Assembly (NCBI RefSeq): GCF_000423585.1
Contig: NZ_AUIG01000014.1
Span: 1 to 64,000, forward strand
From: Salinimicrobium xinjiangense DSM 19287
GTDB taxonomy: Bacteria; Bacteroidota; Bacteroidia; Flavobacteriales; Flavobacteriaceae
DNA length: 64,000 nucleotides
Reading direction: 5' to 3'
Part shown: positions 29,093 to 38,703 of the stretch, one piece after another
Position numbering within the stretch: the stretch's first letter is position 1
Layout of the letters: every line of letters begins with the position of its first letter
Notes under the pieces: generated by a model
Seen by the model: the letters and a program-made list of their open reading frames with translations, nothing else
What the model was told of the DNA's origin: nothing
Database searches by the model: none
Position numbers and translations under genes: made by a program

Positions 29093-30376
29093 ATGAAAAA
29101 AGTACTCATTGTTACTTATTACTGGCCTCCGGCCGGTGGCCCGGGGGTGCAGCGCTGGCTCAAGTTTGTAAAATATCTTCCGCAGAATGGGGTTGAACCG
29201 GTAGTTTATGTGCCGAAAAATCCCCATTATCCTTTAAAGGATGCTTCTCTAGAAGCCGAAATACCTTCAGAAATAAAGGTGCTTAAAAATGACATTTTTG
29301 AGCCCTATGCTTTTGCTGAAGTTTTCTCTAAAAAAGATACGGAGAAGATAAGTTCGGGGATCATTCCGAAGGAGCAGAACCAGGGATTTTTGCAGAAGTT
29401 ACTGCTGTTTATCCGCGGAAATTTCTTTATTCCGGATGCCCGAAAATTCTGGATAAAACCTTCTGTCAAATATCTTTCGAAGTATCTGCAGGAAAATGGA
29501 ATTGACACCATAATAACTACGGGACCGCCGCATAGTATGCACCTGATAGGCCTGGAGCTTAAGCAAAAAGCCGGGGTGAGGTGGATAGCAGATTTTCGGG
29601 ACCCCTGGACACAGATTGGCTATCACAAAAAGCTGAAGCTTTCTTCCCGTTCACAAAAAATACATGAACAGCTTGAGAAAGGTGTACTGCAGGCGGCCGA
29701 TAAGATTATCACCACCAGTTTTACCACACGGGATGAGTTTACATCTAAGACAGATAAGCCGGTGGAGGTGATCACTAATGGTTATGATGTGGAGGAGGTA
29801 GAAAAACTTCCAATGGACAAAAAGTTCAGCCTGTCACATATTGGATCCCTGCTTTCCGGTAGAAATCCGGAGAATCTCTGGAAAGCCATTTCCGAATTAA
29901 TTTCAGAAAAACCAGATTTTGCAGAGGATTTTCAGTTAAAGCTGATAGGCGCAGTAGGGGAGCCCGTGCTGGAGAGTATCCAAAAATGTGGTTTAGGAAA
30001 GTATCTTTTATTAAAGGACTACATGTCCCATGCGGAAGCTTTACAGTTGCAGCGGAGTTCACAGCTGCTGCTTTTGATAGAGATAGACAGTGAGGAAACC
30101 AAAGGGATAATCCCCGGAAAACTTTTTGAGTATATGGTAAGTGAGCGGCCCATTCTGGCTGTAGGACCCGAGGGAGCCGATATTCGGAAGATCATAACTG
30201 AAACAAATACAGGATCCTTCTTTCTCTACTCTCAAAAAGGGGAAATTAAAACTTTTCTTTTGGAGAGCTATGAATTATATAAAAGGGATGAATTGAGATC
30301 ATTTCCTATAGGATTACAGCAATACAGCCGTAAGGCTTTGACTAAAAGGCTGGCACATTTAATCCAGGAAAATTAA
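29093..30376 (+). CDS. Glycosyltransferase family 4-like protein
   Basis: The 427-residue protein has the GT-B fold start 'VTYYWPPAGGPGVQRWLKF', 'TGPPHSMHLIGLELK', and the nucleotide-sugar region 'GIIPGKLFEYMVSERPILAVG' with its E-x7-E-like pattern. It would transfer a sugar in the cytoplasm to a lipid-linked glycan. Its stop and the next start share one base, so it is coupled to the flippase gene. Confidence 0.85.
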   Translation: MKKVLIVTYYWPPAGGPGVQRWLKFVKYLPQNGVEPVVYVPKNPHYPLKDASLEAEIPSEIKVLKNDIFEPYAFAEVFSKKDTEKISSGIIPKEQNQGFLQKLLLFIRGNFFIPDARKFWIKPSVKYLSKYLQENGIDTIITTGPPHSMHLIGLELKQKAGVRWIADFRDPWTQIGYHKKLKLSSRSQKIHEQLEKGVLQAADKIITTSFTTRDEFTSKTDKPVEVITNGYDVEEVEKLPMDKKFSLSHIGSLLSGRNPENLWKAISELISEKPDFAEDFQLKLIGAVGEPVLESIQKCGLGKYLLLKDYMSHAEALQLQRSSQLLLLIEIDSEETKGIIPGKLFEYMVSERPILAVGPEGADIRKIITETNTGSFFLYSQKGEIKTFLLESYELYKRDELRSFPIGLQQYSRKALTKRLAHLIQEN

Positions 30377-31833
30377 TGGGAGTTGTTGTTAACCAGTCGG
30401 CAAAGAACCTCTTTACTACCTACCTCGGTTTTGGAATAGGAGCGATCAATACGCTGTTTCTGTACACGAATTTCTTAACTCCGGAATATTACGGACTCGT
30501 GGGATTTCTTTTATCGGCCGCCAATCTTATCTGGCCGCTTATGGCCTTTGGAGTTCATAACACCCTCGTGAAATTTTATTCTTCCTACGACTCTCAGGCT
30601 GAAAAGGATAAATTATTAAGTGTTATTCTCTGGCTGCCCCTGGGAATTTCGCTGATCCTTGGTCTTCTGGGTTATTTCTCCTACGGATTGCTACTCGATT
30701 ATTTTTCTGATGGGAAAGGTCTTGTAAAGCCTTATATCTGGTTAATTTTTGTCATTGCTCTCGCCACTTCTTATTTCGAGATCTTTTTTTCCTGGGCCAA
30801 GATCCACTACAAAAGTGTTTTTGGAAATTTCATGAAAGAGGTTTTCCATCGCACCTGCATTTCATTGCTGTTAGTGGCTGTTTATTTTGACTACCTTTCA
30901 GTAGAAAATTTTGTCTATGCTATAGGATTGGTGTTTATTTTAAGGTTGCTCATCATGAAAGTTTATGCCTTCAGGCTGTATTTTCCGAAGCTGAGTTTTG
31001 CATTTCCACGAAACAGATCCTTTATTTTAAAGTATTCTGCTCTTATCTTAATAGCGGGTTCGGTCGCAATGGTTTTACTGGATTTGGATAAGGTAATGAT
31101 CGAAAGATTTCTGCCCATTGAAATGGTGGCGGTTTACGGAATTGCTGTTTATATTTCTTCTGTGATCGCAGTCCCTTCCCGGGCTATGCACCAGATTACT
31201 TACCCAATGACGGCAACACTGCTGAACAAGAAGGATAAAAAAGGACTTTTAGAACTCTATAAAAAAAGTTCCCTTAATTTGCTCATCATTAGCGGACTGA
31301 TTTTTCTTTTGATCATTACTAATGTCTCCCAGTTATATGAACTCATTCCCGATGAATACCAGATAAGTTTTTCTATAGTGATCCTTATTAGTTGCGTAAA
31401 GCTTTATGATAATCTGTTGGGGAACAATAACAGCATTCTTTTTAATTCAGATTACTATCGTCTTGTTTTAGCTATTGGAGTCTTTCTTGCTGCTTTGGCT
31501 TTTGTATTAAACATTTTACTTATTCCAAGGCTGGGATTGCTGGGAGCTGCGTTGGCAACCTTCCTGGCTTTTGCCAGTTATAACACGGTAAAATTGTTTA
31601 TTGTAAAGACAAAGTTCAACATTCAGCCTTTTACAAAGCAGACCTTTTACGGGCTGTTGCTAATTTTACTGTTCAGTTTTGGATTTTATTACTGGGATTT
31701 TCCCTGGCATCCTGTGATCAATATAATTTTGAAGTCGGGCGTTATAGCCGTGCTTTATGTGCTGGTGATCTACTTTTTAAAGCTATCTCCGGACATTAAT
31801 TCTATCATCGATAAGACTCTGAAAAGGAAATAA
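30376..31833 (+). CDS. Oligosaccharide flippase (Wzx/MATE-like)
   Basis: This 485-residue protein has about 12-14 membrane helices, with the opening 'NLFTTYLGFGIGAINTLFLY' and a central 'DKVMIERFLPIEMVAVYGIA' typical of polysaccharide flippases. It likely moves a lipid-linked glycan across the inner membrane. It ends the DUF4834-YfhO-GT-flippase operon. Confidence 0.82.
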   Translation: MGVVVNQSAKNLFTTYLGFGIGAINTLFLYTNFLTPEYYGLVGFLLSAANLIWPLMAFGVHNTLVKFYSSYDSQAEKDKLLSVILWLPLGISLILGLLGYFSYGLLLDYFSDGKGLVKPYIWLIFVIALATSYFEIFFSWAKIHYKSVFGNFMKEVFHRTCISLLLVAVYFDYLSVENFVYAIGLVFILRLLIMKVYAFRLYFPKLSFAFPRNRSFILKYSALILIAGSVAMVLLDLDKVMIERFLPIEMVAVYGIAVYISSVIAVPSRAMHQITYPMTATLLNKKDKKGLLELYKKSSLNLLIISGLIFLLIITNVSQLYELIPDEYQISFSIVILISCVKLYDNLLGNNNSILFNSDYYRLVLAIGVFLAALAFVLNILLIPRLGLLGAALATFLAFASYNTVKLFIVKTKFNIQPFTKQTFYGLLLILLFSFGFYYWDFPWHPVINIILKSGVIAVLYVLVIYFLKLSPDINSIIDKTLKRK

Positions 31834-31862
31834 AAAATCCCCGGCACTTTCGCAACCGGGGA
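31832..31862 (-). terminator. Terminator of the 31907-33022 gene
   Basis: On the minus strand a 7-bp GC stem (tccccgg / ccgggga, 31838-31844 with 31856-31862) is followed by a T6 run. It is preceded by a repeated motif of the type gttggttagttggt, which also appears before the uvrA terminator. Confidence 0.8.
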
Positions 31863-31906
31863 CCTACCAACTAACCAACTAACTAAAATTAACTAATCAA
31901 AAATTA

Positions 31907-33022
31907 TTATCCTCCTCTTGAACTTCTTGTTCCTCTTGAAGGAACCGGCTCCTGAGTTCTAACCTGGGGAGTATTCTCTGTCCTTGCAGGAGTGTGTGAG
32001 CGGCGGGTTTGCGCCTGAACTTCTCTTGCATTACTTGCGGTCCTTTCAGGAGTGGTATTTACCTGAGGGCTTCTTCTTTGCACTGCAGGAGTTTCAGCTC
32101 TTTTTGCAGGGACTCTTGTTTCTATGTTTTTTTGTACAGTTACATTCTCTGTTCTTGAAGTTCTCACCTGAGGCACTTCATTTCTGTGTACAGCGGGTGC
32201 TACCTGTCTGGTGGTACTTGTTCTGGTTTCTGCTCTTTGTGGCGGAAGGGTACGGGTATTTGACTGCCTGTAAGTCTTTCGCTCTGGAGTAGTGGTAATA
32301 TTATTCCGTGAGGGGGCAACTTCCGTTCTCACTTCACGACGGGTTTCATCTCTTCTTCCCCTGTGATAGGTGGTTACTTTTTCTCCCGGTCTGTAATAGC
32401 TTTTCTGAAAAGAGCCGTTACTGTAATGATTATTATAGTATCTCTTGTAATGGTTATACTTCATCCTGTTTGGAGCGTAGTAGATCCTGTAAGGCTGATG
32501 ATGTACTACCGTGTAGGAATAAGGTCTAACATAGTATTCATGCCAGGGGCGATATACGTAATGAGCATTCCGACTATTAATGAATCCTGAAGTATGGGTG
32601 AACTGATTGTAATAGTTGTAATGTAAAAACATATTACCGATCCTGTTCACCATTCCGAAAGCATTATATCCAATGTTTACACGACCCGCCCGAATGATTC
32701 TTCCATAGTAATCGTAGTACACCGGAACAGTTTCAATTTGTATAACAGCACCGTAATCATCGTACTGTACAAATGGTCCGTAATTATAACCGGAATTAAA
32801 ACTGTAATTTATATGCGACGGTATTCTATTAAAATTACCGCGGGGATTAAAGAAGAAATCAAACTGTCCGTCAGGGAAGACGGCAAATTCAACTCCTCTT
32901 TCAACAAAAATAAAGGCATCGCCATTATTAGGGCGGTCGAAATTTTCCACTGTTCCTGGAACAGCTTTAGCAGAAAACCCAATCACCAGGAAGGACAATA
33001 AAAGATATATGTTTTTCATCAC
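31907..33022 (-). CDS. Secreted Arg/Thr/Gln-rich protein, unknown
   Basis: This 371-residue protein has a signal peptide (cleavage near SAKA). Residues 20-140 form an ordered region ('FVERGVEFAVFPDGQFDFFF' and 'YYDYYGRIIRAGRVNIGYN'), followed by a Tyr/His-rich stretch. The C-terminal half (about 215-371) is low-complexity and rich in R, T, Q, P and S. I recognise similar flavobacterial hypotheticals but no function. A monocistronic terminator follows. Confidence 0.7.
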   Translation of the reverse strand: MMKNIYLLLSFLVIGFSAKAVPGTVENFDRPNNGDAFIFVERGVEFAVFPDGQFDFFFNPRGNFNRIPSHINYSFNSGYNYGPFVQYDDYGAVIQIETVPVYYDYYGRIIRAGRVNIGYNAFGMVNRIGNMFLHYNYYNQFTHTSGFINSRNAHYVYRPWHEYYVRPYSYTVVHHQPYRIYYAPNRMKYNHYKRYYNNHYSNGSFQKSYYRPGEKVTTYHRGRRDETRREVRTEVAPSRNNITTTPERKTYRQSNTRTLPPQRAETRTSTTRQVAPAVHRNEVPQVRTSRTENVTVQKNIETRVPAKRAETPAVQRRSPQVNTTPERTASNAREVQAQTRRSHTPARTENTPQVRTQEPVPSRGTRSSRGG

Positions 33023-33103
33023 AAAGGGGAGTTATTAGGTTAATAACAGTACCTGAATTTTTTGGTACATCTTATTAAAATCAAACTGCGTGCCATAAAT
33101 TAG

Positions 33104-33136
33104 AAAACCCCGGGAGCTCAAGGCTTCACGGGGTTT
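33104..33136 (-). terminator. Terminator downstream of uvrA
   Basis: The arms aaaccccg (33105-33112) and cggggttt (33129-33136) form an 8-bp stem, and the minus strand continues with a T-rich tail. It is preceded on that strand by the motif tttttggttggttagtttgg. Confidence 0.8.
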
Positions 33137-33270
33137 CCAAACTAACCAACCAAAAATTATTAATTACTCTCTTAACAAGTAAACTTATTTTCGCAATTAT
33201 CTATTTTATTTCAAAGGCTATGCCAAGTTTCAATAATTTAAAGTGGGAAGATGTTAAATATTATGTTCTA

Positions 33271-36057
33271 TTAAAGTTTTTCTTTTAAGAAAGGGGCGGT
33301 GTAGGATTCCTGATTTTCGGCAACTTCTTCCGGTGTCCCTTCTGCAATAAGTCGGCCACCATTTTCCCCTCCTTCCAGTCCAAGATCGATCACATGATCT
33401 GCACATTTCACAAGATCCATATTGTGTTCAATTACAATTACCGAATGACCCTTTTCGAGTAAGGCATTAAAGGATTTTAATAACTTCTGGATATCGTGAA
33501 AATGCAATCCTGTTGTGGGTTCGTCAAAGATGAACAATGCTTTTTCTTTGGTGTTTCCTTTTACCAGGAAGGAAGCCAGTTTTATTCTCTGAGCTTCTCC
33601 ACCCGATAGCGTTGAAGAGCTCTGACCCAGTTGAACATAACCCAGGCCAACATCCTGTAAAGGCTTCAGCTTCATGGTGATCTTTTTCTCCTCGTTTTCT
33701 GCAAAGAAAGCTACCGCATCATCAATAGTAAGATTCAGGATTTCATCAATATTCTTTCCGCCGAAAGTGACCTCCAGGATCTCCTTTTTGAAGCGTTTCC
33801 CATTGCAGGTTTCGCACACCAGGTGAACATCGGCCATGAATTGCATTTCGATCGTAACTTCACCTTCTCCTTTACAGGTTTCACAACGTCCTCCATCAAC
33901 ATTGAACGAGAAATGTTTAGGTTTATAACCTCTGATGTCGCTGAGTTTCTGATTTGAAAACAAGTTCCTGATATCATCATAGGCCTTGATATAAGTCACC
34001 GGATTCGATCTTGAGGAACGTCCAATCGGGTTTTGATCCACAAATTCTACTGTGGTAACATTTCCTAATTTACCTTCTATTTTAGTGAATTGTCCGGCCT
34101 TTTCTCCGTAACCACCAATTTCCTTGCACATGGCCGGATACATTATCTTTTTAACCAGGGTACTTTTGCCACTTCCCGACACACCTGTCACAGCAGTGAA
34201 AATCCCTAATGGAAAACGAACATCAATATTCTTTAAATTGTTCTCACGGGCACCAAAAATATCAATGTAGTATTTTGATGTCCGTCGTTTTTCAGGCACC
34301 TTTATCTGCAGGGTATTATTCAGATATTTAGAAGTAAGAGAATCTGAAACCAGGATATCACTGAAGGTACCGGTGGCGACAACTTCTCCGCCGTTTGTTC
34401 CTGCTTCGGGACCGATATCAATAATTTCATCTGCAGCTTTCATGATATCTTCATCGTGTTCCACCACGATCACCGTATTCCCAAGATCCCGAAGGGATTT
34501 TAGCACCTCTATTAGTTTTAAGGTGTCTCTGGGATGTAATCCAATCGATGGCTCGTCAAGAATATACATCGACCCCACCAGGCTACTCCCAAGCGAAGTT
34601 GCCAGATTGATCCTCTGGGATTCCCCTCCCGATAACGTATTTGATTTTCTGTTGAGAGTGAGATAGGTGAGACCTACTTTGGTTAGGAAACCTAACCTGT
34701 TCTTTATTTCTGTTAGTAATCTTTTTGCAATAGCAGCATCAGACTCATTAAGTTCAAGATTTTCAAAGAAATCTGCCACCTTGTTGATAGGCATTTCTAC
34801 CAGATCGGTAATCGTTGCTCCTCCAACTTTTACGTAATTAGCTTCAGGTCTTAACCTTTTACCTTTACAAACAGAACATCTTGTTTTTCCGCGGTACCGG
34901 GAAAGCATAACACGGTTCTGGATCTTATAAGCTTTAGATTCCAGAAAGGCGAAGAATTGATTAAGACCTTCAAAATACTGGTTCCCGTTCCAAATGAGAT
35001 CTTTTTGTTCCTGGCTTAGTTCAAAATATGGTTTATGAATAGGAAAATTGAATTTGTGGCTGTTGTTTACCAGTTGATCCCTATACCAGCTCATGCTCTC
35101 TCCCCGCCATGGAAAGATTGCATTTTCATAAACCGATAATCCGGTGTTTGGGATCACAAGATCTTCATCTATTCCTATCACATCTCCGTAACCTTCACAT
35201 TTGGGACAAGCGCCGTAAGGATTGTTAAAGCTAAAGAGATGGATGTTTGGTTCCAGGAAGGTGATTCCGTCCAACTCAAATTTATTGCTGAATTGCCGGA
35301 GTTTGTTATCGGAAAGATTTTCGATGAATAATTCTCCCTTTCCCTCAAAAAAAGCGGTTTGAACAGCATCTGCCAGGCGGTTATAGAAATCTTCGTCATC
35401 TTTGGTTACGATCCTGTCTACTACAAGAAAAAGGTCTTTTTCCTTGATTTTTGAGAGGTCGGTTTCATCTATCCGCAGCACCTCCCCATTATATTTTATA
35501 CGGCTGTAGCCTTGCTGCAGTAATACCTTGAGTTTTTCTTCTGGGGTACGGCTTTTTTCAACATGAACAGGTGCAAGCAGAAGCATTTTAGTGCCTTCAG
35601 AAAAAGACTTTACATAATTGACAACATCTGTAACCGTGTCCTTTTTAACTTCATCACCTGAAACAGGAGAATAAGTTTTTCCTATTCGGGCAAAAAGTAA
35701 TTTGAGGTAATCATAAATTTCAGTCGAGGTTCCTACCGTGGAACGCGGATTTGTAGAATTTACCTTTTGTTCAATTGCAATAGCCGGGGCTATTCCTTTA
35801 ATGAAATCTACCTGGGGTTTATTCAGTCTGCCAAGGAACTGCCGGGCATAGGAGGACAGGCTTTCCACATAGCGACGCTGGCCTTCGGCATAGAGTGTAT
35901 CAAAGGCAAGGGAGGATTTTCCCGAACCGGAAAGCCCCGTAAGCACAACAAGCTTATTGCGGGGAATGATGACATTTATATTCTTGAGGTTATGGAGTCG
36001 TGCTCCTTTTATTATGATGTTCTCCTTCGGGTCTACGCCGGAAATATCGATCTGCAT
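33271..36057 (-). CDS. uvrA: Excinuclease ABC subunit UvrA
   Basis: The 928-residue DNA damage sensor of nucleotide excision repair has two ABC ATPase modules. Their Walker A motifs are '[12 protein letters not shown]' and '[11 protein letters not shown]', and their signatures are 'LSGGESQRI' and 'LSGGEAQRI'. Zinc modules 'CPKCEGYG', 'CSVCKGKR' and 'CETCKGEG...CETCNGKR' are present. Length matches the family. It diverges from the sigma-factor gene. Confidence 0.96.
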   Translation of the reverse strand: MQIDISGVDPKENIIIKGARLHNLKNINVIIPRNKLVVLTGLSGSGKSSLAFDTLYAEGQRRYVESLSSYARQFLGRLNKPQVDFIKGIAPAIAIEQKVNSTNPRSTVGTSTEIYDYLKLLFARIGKTYSPVSGDEVKKDTVTDVVNYVKSFSEGTKMLLLAPVHVEKSRTPEEKLKVLLQQGYSRIKYNGEVLRIDETDLSKIKEKDLFLVVDRIVTKDDEDFYNRLADAVQTAFFEGKGELFIENLSDNKLRQFSNKFELDGITFLEPNIHLFSFNNPYGACPKCEGYGDVIGIDEDLVIPNTGLSVYENAIFPWRGESMSWYRDQLVNNSHKFNFPIHKPYFELSQEQKDLIWNGNQYFEGLNQFFAFLESKAYKIQNRVMLSRYRGKTRCSVCKGKRLRPEANYVKVGGATITDLVEMPINKVADFFENLELNESDAAIAKRLLTEIKNRLGFLTKVGLTYLTLNRKSNTLSGGESQRINLATSLGSSLVGSMYILDEPSIGLHPRDTLKLIEVLKSLRDLGNTVIVVEHDEDIMKAADEIIDIGPEAGTNGGEVVATGTFSDILVSDSLTSKYLNNTLQIKVPEKRRTSKYYIDIFGARENNLKNIDVRFPLGIFTAVTGVSGSGKSTLVKKIMYPAMCKEIGGYGEKAGQFTKIEGKLGNVTTVEFVDQNPIGRSSRSNPVTYIKAYDDIRNLFSNQKLSDIRGYKPKHFSFNVDGGRCETCKGEGEVTIEMQFMADVHLVCETCNGKRFKKEILEVTFGGKNIDEILNLTIDDAVAFFAENEEKKITMKLKPLQDVGLGYVQLGQSSSTLSGGEAQRIKLASFLVKGNTKEKALFIFDEPTTGLHFHDIQKLLKSFNALLEKGHSVIVIEHNMDLVKCADHVIDLGLEGGENGGRLIAEGTPEEVAENQESYTAPFLKEKL

Positions 36058-36170
36058 AATTGAATTTCTGATGAATTTGCAAAGGTACTTAAACTCCCAG
36101 TTTTACAAGGTGAAGAAAGTGCTAATGTAAACACCTGAAACTTAAATTGTTAAAAACATTAACCTTTTAT

Positions 36171-36202
36171 TTGTATATGTGAAAATTTTCCTGTTATATT
36201 TG
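36171..36202 (+). promoter_or_regulatory. Promoter of the sigma-factor gene
   Basis: A TTTG at the -33 position (ending 36173) and an exact TAnnTTTG box, TATATTTG (36195-36202), are spaced 21 bp apart, as expected for the Bacteroidota housekeeping sigma factor. The start codon lies about 100 bp downstream, leaving a long leader. Confidence 0.65.
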
Positions 36203-36305
36203 CTAATACGAACGAATAAAAAGAATTTGCCTATTGCATAAAGTTACTTTGAACTTGTATTAACTAACCGGCGGGTACCCCAACAGCCCGTAAAAAGTAA
36301 CTCTT

Positions 36306-36890
36306 ATGGAACACACCGAGGCAAATGATGCTTTTCTCGTGAAAAGCTATATTGAAGGAAATGAAAACTCTCTTTCAATTCTAATCAACCGACATCAGCA
36401 TAGAATTTACAGTTTTATCTTTTCAAAAGTTTTTGATAAGGATGTCGCAGAGGACATCTTTCAGGATACTTTTATTAAAGTGATACGGACCCTTAAAAGG
36501 GGAAAGTATAACGAGGAAGGCAAATTTTTACCATGGGTAATGCGTATTGCCCATAATCTCGTTATCGATCACTTCCGAAAGAACAAAAGAATGCCTAAGT
36601 TCGAAAATAGCGGGGATTTTAATATTTTCTCTGTTCTGTGTGACTCGGGACTCAATGCAGAAAAACAGATCATTAAAGATCAGATAGAAGCCGATGTAAA
36701 GGAGCTAATTAAAGAGCTTCCCGAAGATCAACTGGAAGTTCTGGTAATGAGAATTTATAAGGATATGAGCTTTAAGGAGATTTCAGAGCGCACCGGGGTG
36801 AGTATTAATACTGCCCTGGGCCGTATGAGATACGCCTTAATAAACCTGCGAAAGGTCATTGAAAAACATAATCTTGTTTTAACCAATTAA
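36306..36890 (+). CDS. Sigma-70 family (ECF-like) sigma factor
   Basis: The 194-residue protein has region 2 at about 20-90 ('FSKVFDKDVAEDIFQDTFIKV' and 'PWVMRIAHNLVIDHFRKNKR') and region 4 at about 130-185 ('LPEDQLEVLVMRIYKDMSFK' and 'EISERTGVSINTALGRMRYAL'). No anti-sigma factor gene is adjacent; a 45-residue ORF follows. The divergent uvrA may only be a neighbour. Confidence 0.88.
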   Translation: MEHTEANDAFLVKSYIEGNENSLSILINRHQHRIYSFIFSKVFDKDVAEDIFQDTFIKVIRTLKRGKYNEEGKFLPWVMRIAHNLVIDHFRKNKRMPKFENSGDFNIFSVLCDSGLNAEKQIIKDQIEADVKELIKELPEDQLEVLVMRIYKDMSFKEISERTGVSINTALGRMRYALINLRKVIEKHNLVLTN

Positions 36891-36944
36891 TACAATATGA
36901 AGAAAACTTTGCCGTTATCATGTTATAACCTTAAATAACCAATA

Positions 36945-37082
36945 ATGGCAAAACTTTACTCCGAAAAAAAATTGAAACAGATGTCTCCAAAAAAGGAAAC
37001 AGTCAATTTCCTTTTGAACTATTCTAAGGCTTTGCGAATAAGTACTTATAAAAAGCTACAGTTCGAGAGTTTTTTAAACTAA
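36945..37082 (+). CDS. Conserved-looking 45-residue protein after the sigma factor
   Basis: The ATG at 36945 opens a 45-codon frame, 'MAKLYSEKKLKQMSPKKETV' continuing 'NFLLNYSKALRISTYKKLQF' and ending at a TAA (37080-37082). It is basic and helical, lies 54 bp after the sigma gene, and is followed within 10 bp by a strong terminator, which supports a real last gene of this transcript. It may act with the sigma factor, but that is inference. Confidence 0.6.
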   Translation: MAKLYSEKKLKQMSPKKETVNFLLNYSKALRISTYKKLQFESFLN

Positions 37083-37090
37083 ATAAATAG

Positions 37091-37118
37091 AGACCCGTTA
37101 GCTTCGGGTCTTTTTTTT
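37091..37118 (+). terminator. Terminator of the sigma-factor transcript
   Basis: Stem agacccg (37091-37097) pairs with cgggtct (37105-37111), with a T8 tail. It overlaps the last codons of the convergent nth gene, so the DNA serves both purposes. Confidence 0.9.
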
Positions 37119-37760
37119 GTAATATTGGTCGAGAACCTTCTTTCGTCCTATGGTACGGGTAATAATATCTTTTTCCAGATCCCAACCACGAGCCGGTGAA
37201 TATTCCCTACCGTACCAAATAATTTGCAGATGAAGCTCATTCCAAAGTTCCCTGGGGAATAATCTTTTTGCGTCCTTTTCTGTTTGCACCACATTCTTTC
37301 CGTTAGAAAGATTCCATCTGTACATAAGTCGGTGGATATGCGTGTCAACAGGAAAGGAAGGAATATTAAATGCCTGTGACATTACTACGCTCGCAGTTTT
37401 GTGTCCCACAGCCGGAAGTTCCTCCAGGGCCTCAATATCTGCAGGTACTTCACCATTATATTTCTCAATGAGAATTCTGGACAAGCCATAGATCCCTTTT
37501 GCCTTCATGGGAGAGAGGCCAACGGGCTTAATGATCTCCCTTATTTCTTCTTCAGAAAGCTTTACCATGGAATAGGGATTATCGGCCCGGGCAAAAAGCA
37601 GCGGAGTGATCTGGTTAACCCTCACATCTGTACTTTGTGCCGACATTAATACGGCAATCAACAGCGTATAAGGATCTTTATGATCTAATGGTATAGGAAC
37701 ATTGGGGTAAATATCGGCCAGAGTATCTATGACGAACTGAACTTTTTCCTGCTTGGTCAT
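37098..37760 (-). CDS. nth: Endonuclease III (no Fe-S cysteines)
   Basis: With the ATG at 37760 (MTKQEKVQF) this is a 220-residue base-excision glycosylase/AP lyase. The helix-hairpin-helix 'LEELPAVGHKTASVVMSQAF' contains the catalytic lysine, and the catalytic Asp is in 'FPVDTHIHRL'. The C-terminal four-cysteine [4Fe-4S] loop of E. coli Nth is absent; the tail reads 'YSPARGWDLEKDIITRTIG'. Upstream DNA is now island sequence, but the -7 box is kept in the left attachment repeat. Confidence 0.88.
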   Translation of the reverse strand: MTKQEKVQFVIDTLADIYPNVPIPLDHKDPYTLLIAVLMSAQSTDVRVNQITPLLFARADNPYSMVKLSEEEIREIIKPVGLSPMKAKGIYGLSRILIEKYNGEVPADIEALEELPAVGHKTASVVMSQAFNIPSFPVDTHIHRLMYRWNLSNGKNVVQTEKDAKRLFPRELWNELHLQIIWYGREYSPARGWDLEKDIITRTIGRKKVLDQYYKKKTRS

Positions 37761-37766
37761 TAATAT

Positions 37767-37788
37767 GTAACTTTGAGACAAAAGTAAT
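37767..37788. repeat. Left attachment site (attL) with divergent -7 boxes
   Basis: The 22-bp core reads gTAACTTTG-aga-CAAAAGTAat. It is an imperfect dyad, as expected for a tyrosine-recombinase crossover site. Its minus strand carries TACTTTTG (37786-37779), an exact TAnnTTTG -7 box 19-20 bp ahead of the nth start codon. An identical copy lies at 63352-63373. Confidence 0.85.
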
Positions 37789-37840
37789 TTATAAACATTA
37801 AATAATTGATTAACAGTATTTAATATTGCTAGTTTTTGTA

Positions 37841-37861
37841 TGTAACAAACATGTAGCAAAC
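37841..37861. repeat. Left-end integrase arm-type repeats
   Basis: TGTAACAAAC (37841-37850) and TGTAGCAAAC (37852-37861) are adjacent near-copies. The same decamer occurs exactly at 63266-63275, with variants at 63255-63264 and 63299-63308. Short direct repeats just inside both ends of an integrated element are typical arm-binding sites of its integrase. Confidence 0.6.
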
Positions 37862-38021
37862 CATCTGCTGATCTACTGTTGCTTTAGAATCAGTAGTGAG
37901 ACAAATATACAGTCTTTTTATAAGCCCATATTGAACAGTGATGGGACTTTGACTTTTGGAGCTGTGTTAGAAGCTCCCAGAAACTCTTACTTCTGGAAAA
38001 GGAGAGATTAATTACCTGGAA

Positions 38022-38053
38022 TTAAAAAAGGGAGACCATTATAGATCCCCCTT
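38022..38053 (-). terminator. Minus-strand terminator after a gene remnant
   Basis: An 8-bp stem with one G-T pair (38028-38035 with 38046-38053) is followed on the minus strand by a T run. Two more small hairpins lie at 37958-37977 (ggagct / agctcc) and 37977-37996 (ccagaa / ttctgg). The stretch 37862-38092 has no gene. Confidence 0.65.
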
Positions 38054-38092
38054 GCCGTTTAAAGTATTTAATCACAAATTTCTATTAACAGC

Positions 38093-38326
38093 TTATTGAG
38101 CGCAGTCAGGTAAAAAAGCTCTCTTATTTATAAAGACATCTTTTTCTGTATCATTTACGACCTCGACTAAAAACAGATCTACGGAATATGTGGCAAATAT
38201 AAGATTTTCGCATTGCTCAGAATCTTTAAAAGTACCCTTGGTAAAAATAGTCTGATGCTGTTGTACATCTGCTAATTTTAGAAAATCTTCAATCCTGTGA
38301 GGCAGGTTCTCCGGGATGGTTCGTGT
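38093..38326 (-). pseudogene. Remnant of a minus-strand gene
   Basis: An open frame of 77 codons ends 'NKRAFLPDCAQ' and looks protein-like ('HRIEDFLKLADVQQHQTIFT'), but it has no ATG and is closed by an upstream TGA. Further upstream on the same strand a possible start (MKNKIY) meets a TAG and another frame, suggesting in-frame stop and frameshift damage. A terminator lies 40 bp downstream. Positions 38327-38703 hold nothing else I can support. Confidence 0.4.
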
Positions 38327-38703
38327 TCACAATGAATGTTTTGAGTAACTAATATATCTTATTTTTCATTTCCTTCTCCACCTAGGGAAATTATTTTAAG
38401 TTAATTATTGTTGGTAAGATTGGCATTTTCTCCGGCATAAAAATGTTAGGATTATATATGTCCCATTACTTCCTTTAGCAGTTGTCGGATTTGTCAAGGA
38501 AGTTGGTGAATTAAGAACCTATGTAGTTGAAGTGCTCATATTCATGAGGAAAAGAATGCTTATAGTTTCAAGTGCCGGGGAAGCAAAATAGATTACTACA
38601 ACATATTGAATAATTGTTGTTGCTAAATTTTTATATCAAGTATTGCATTAACATAAAAAAAATATAATTTAGCTTAAACTTAACATAAACAAACTATAAA
38701 CGA

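Noticed and set aside
37767-37788. tRNA-derived attachment site
   Set aside because: The 22-bp core does not fit a tRNA 3' end, and no tRNA gene was recognised anywhere in the window.
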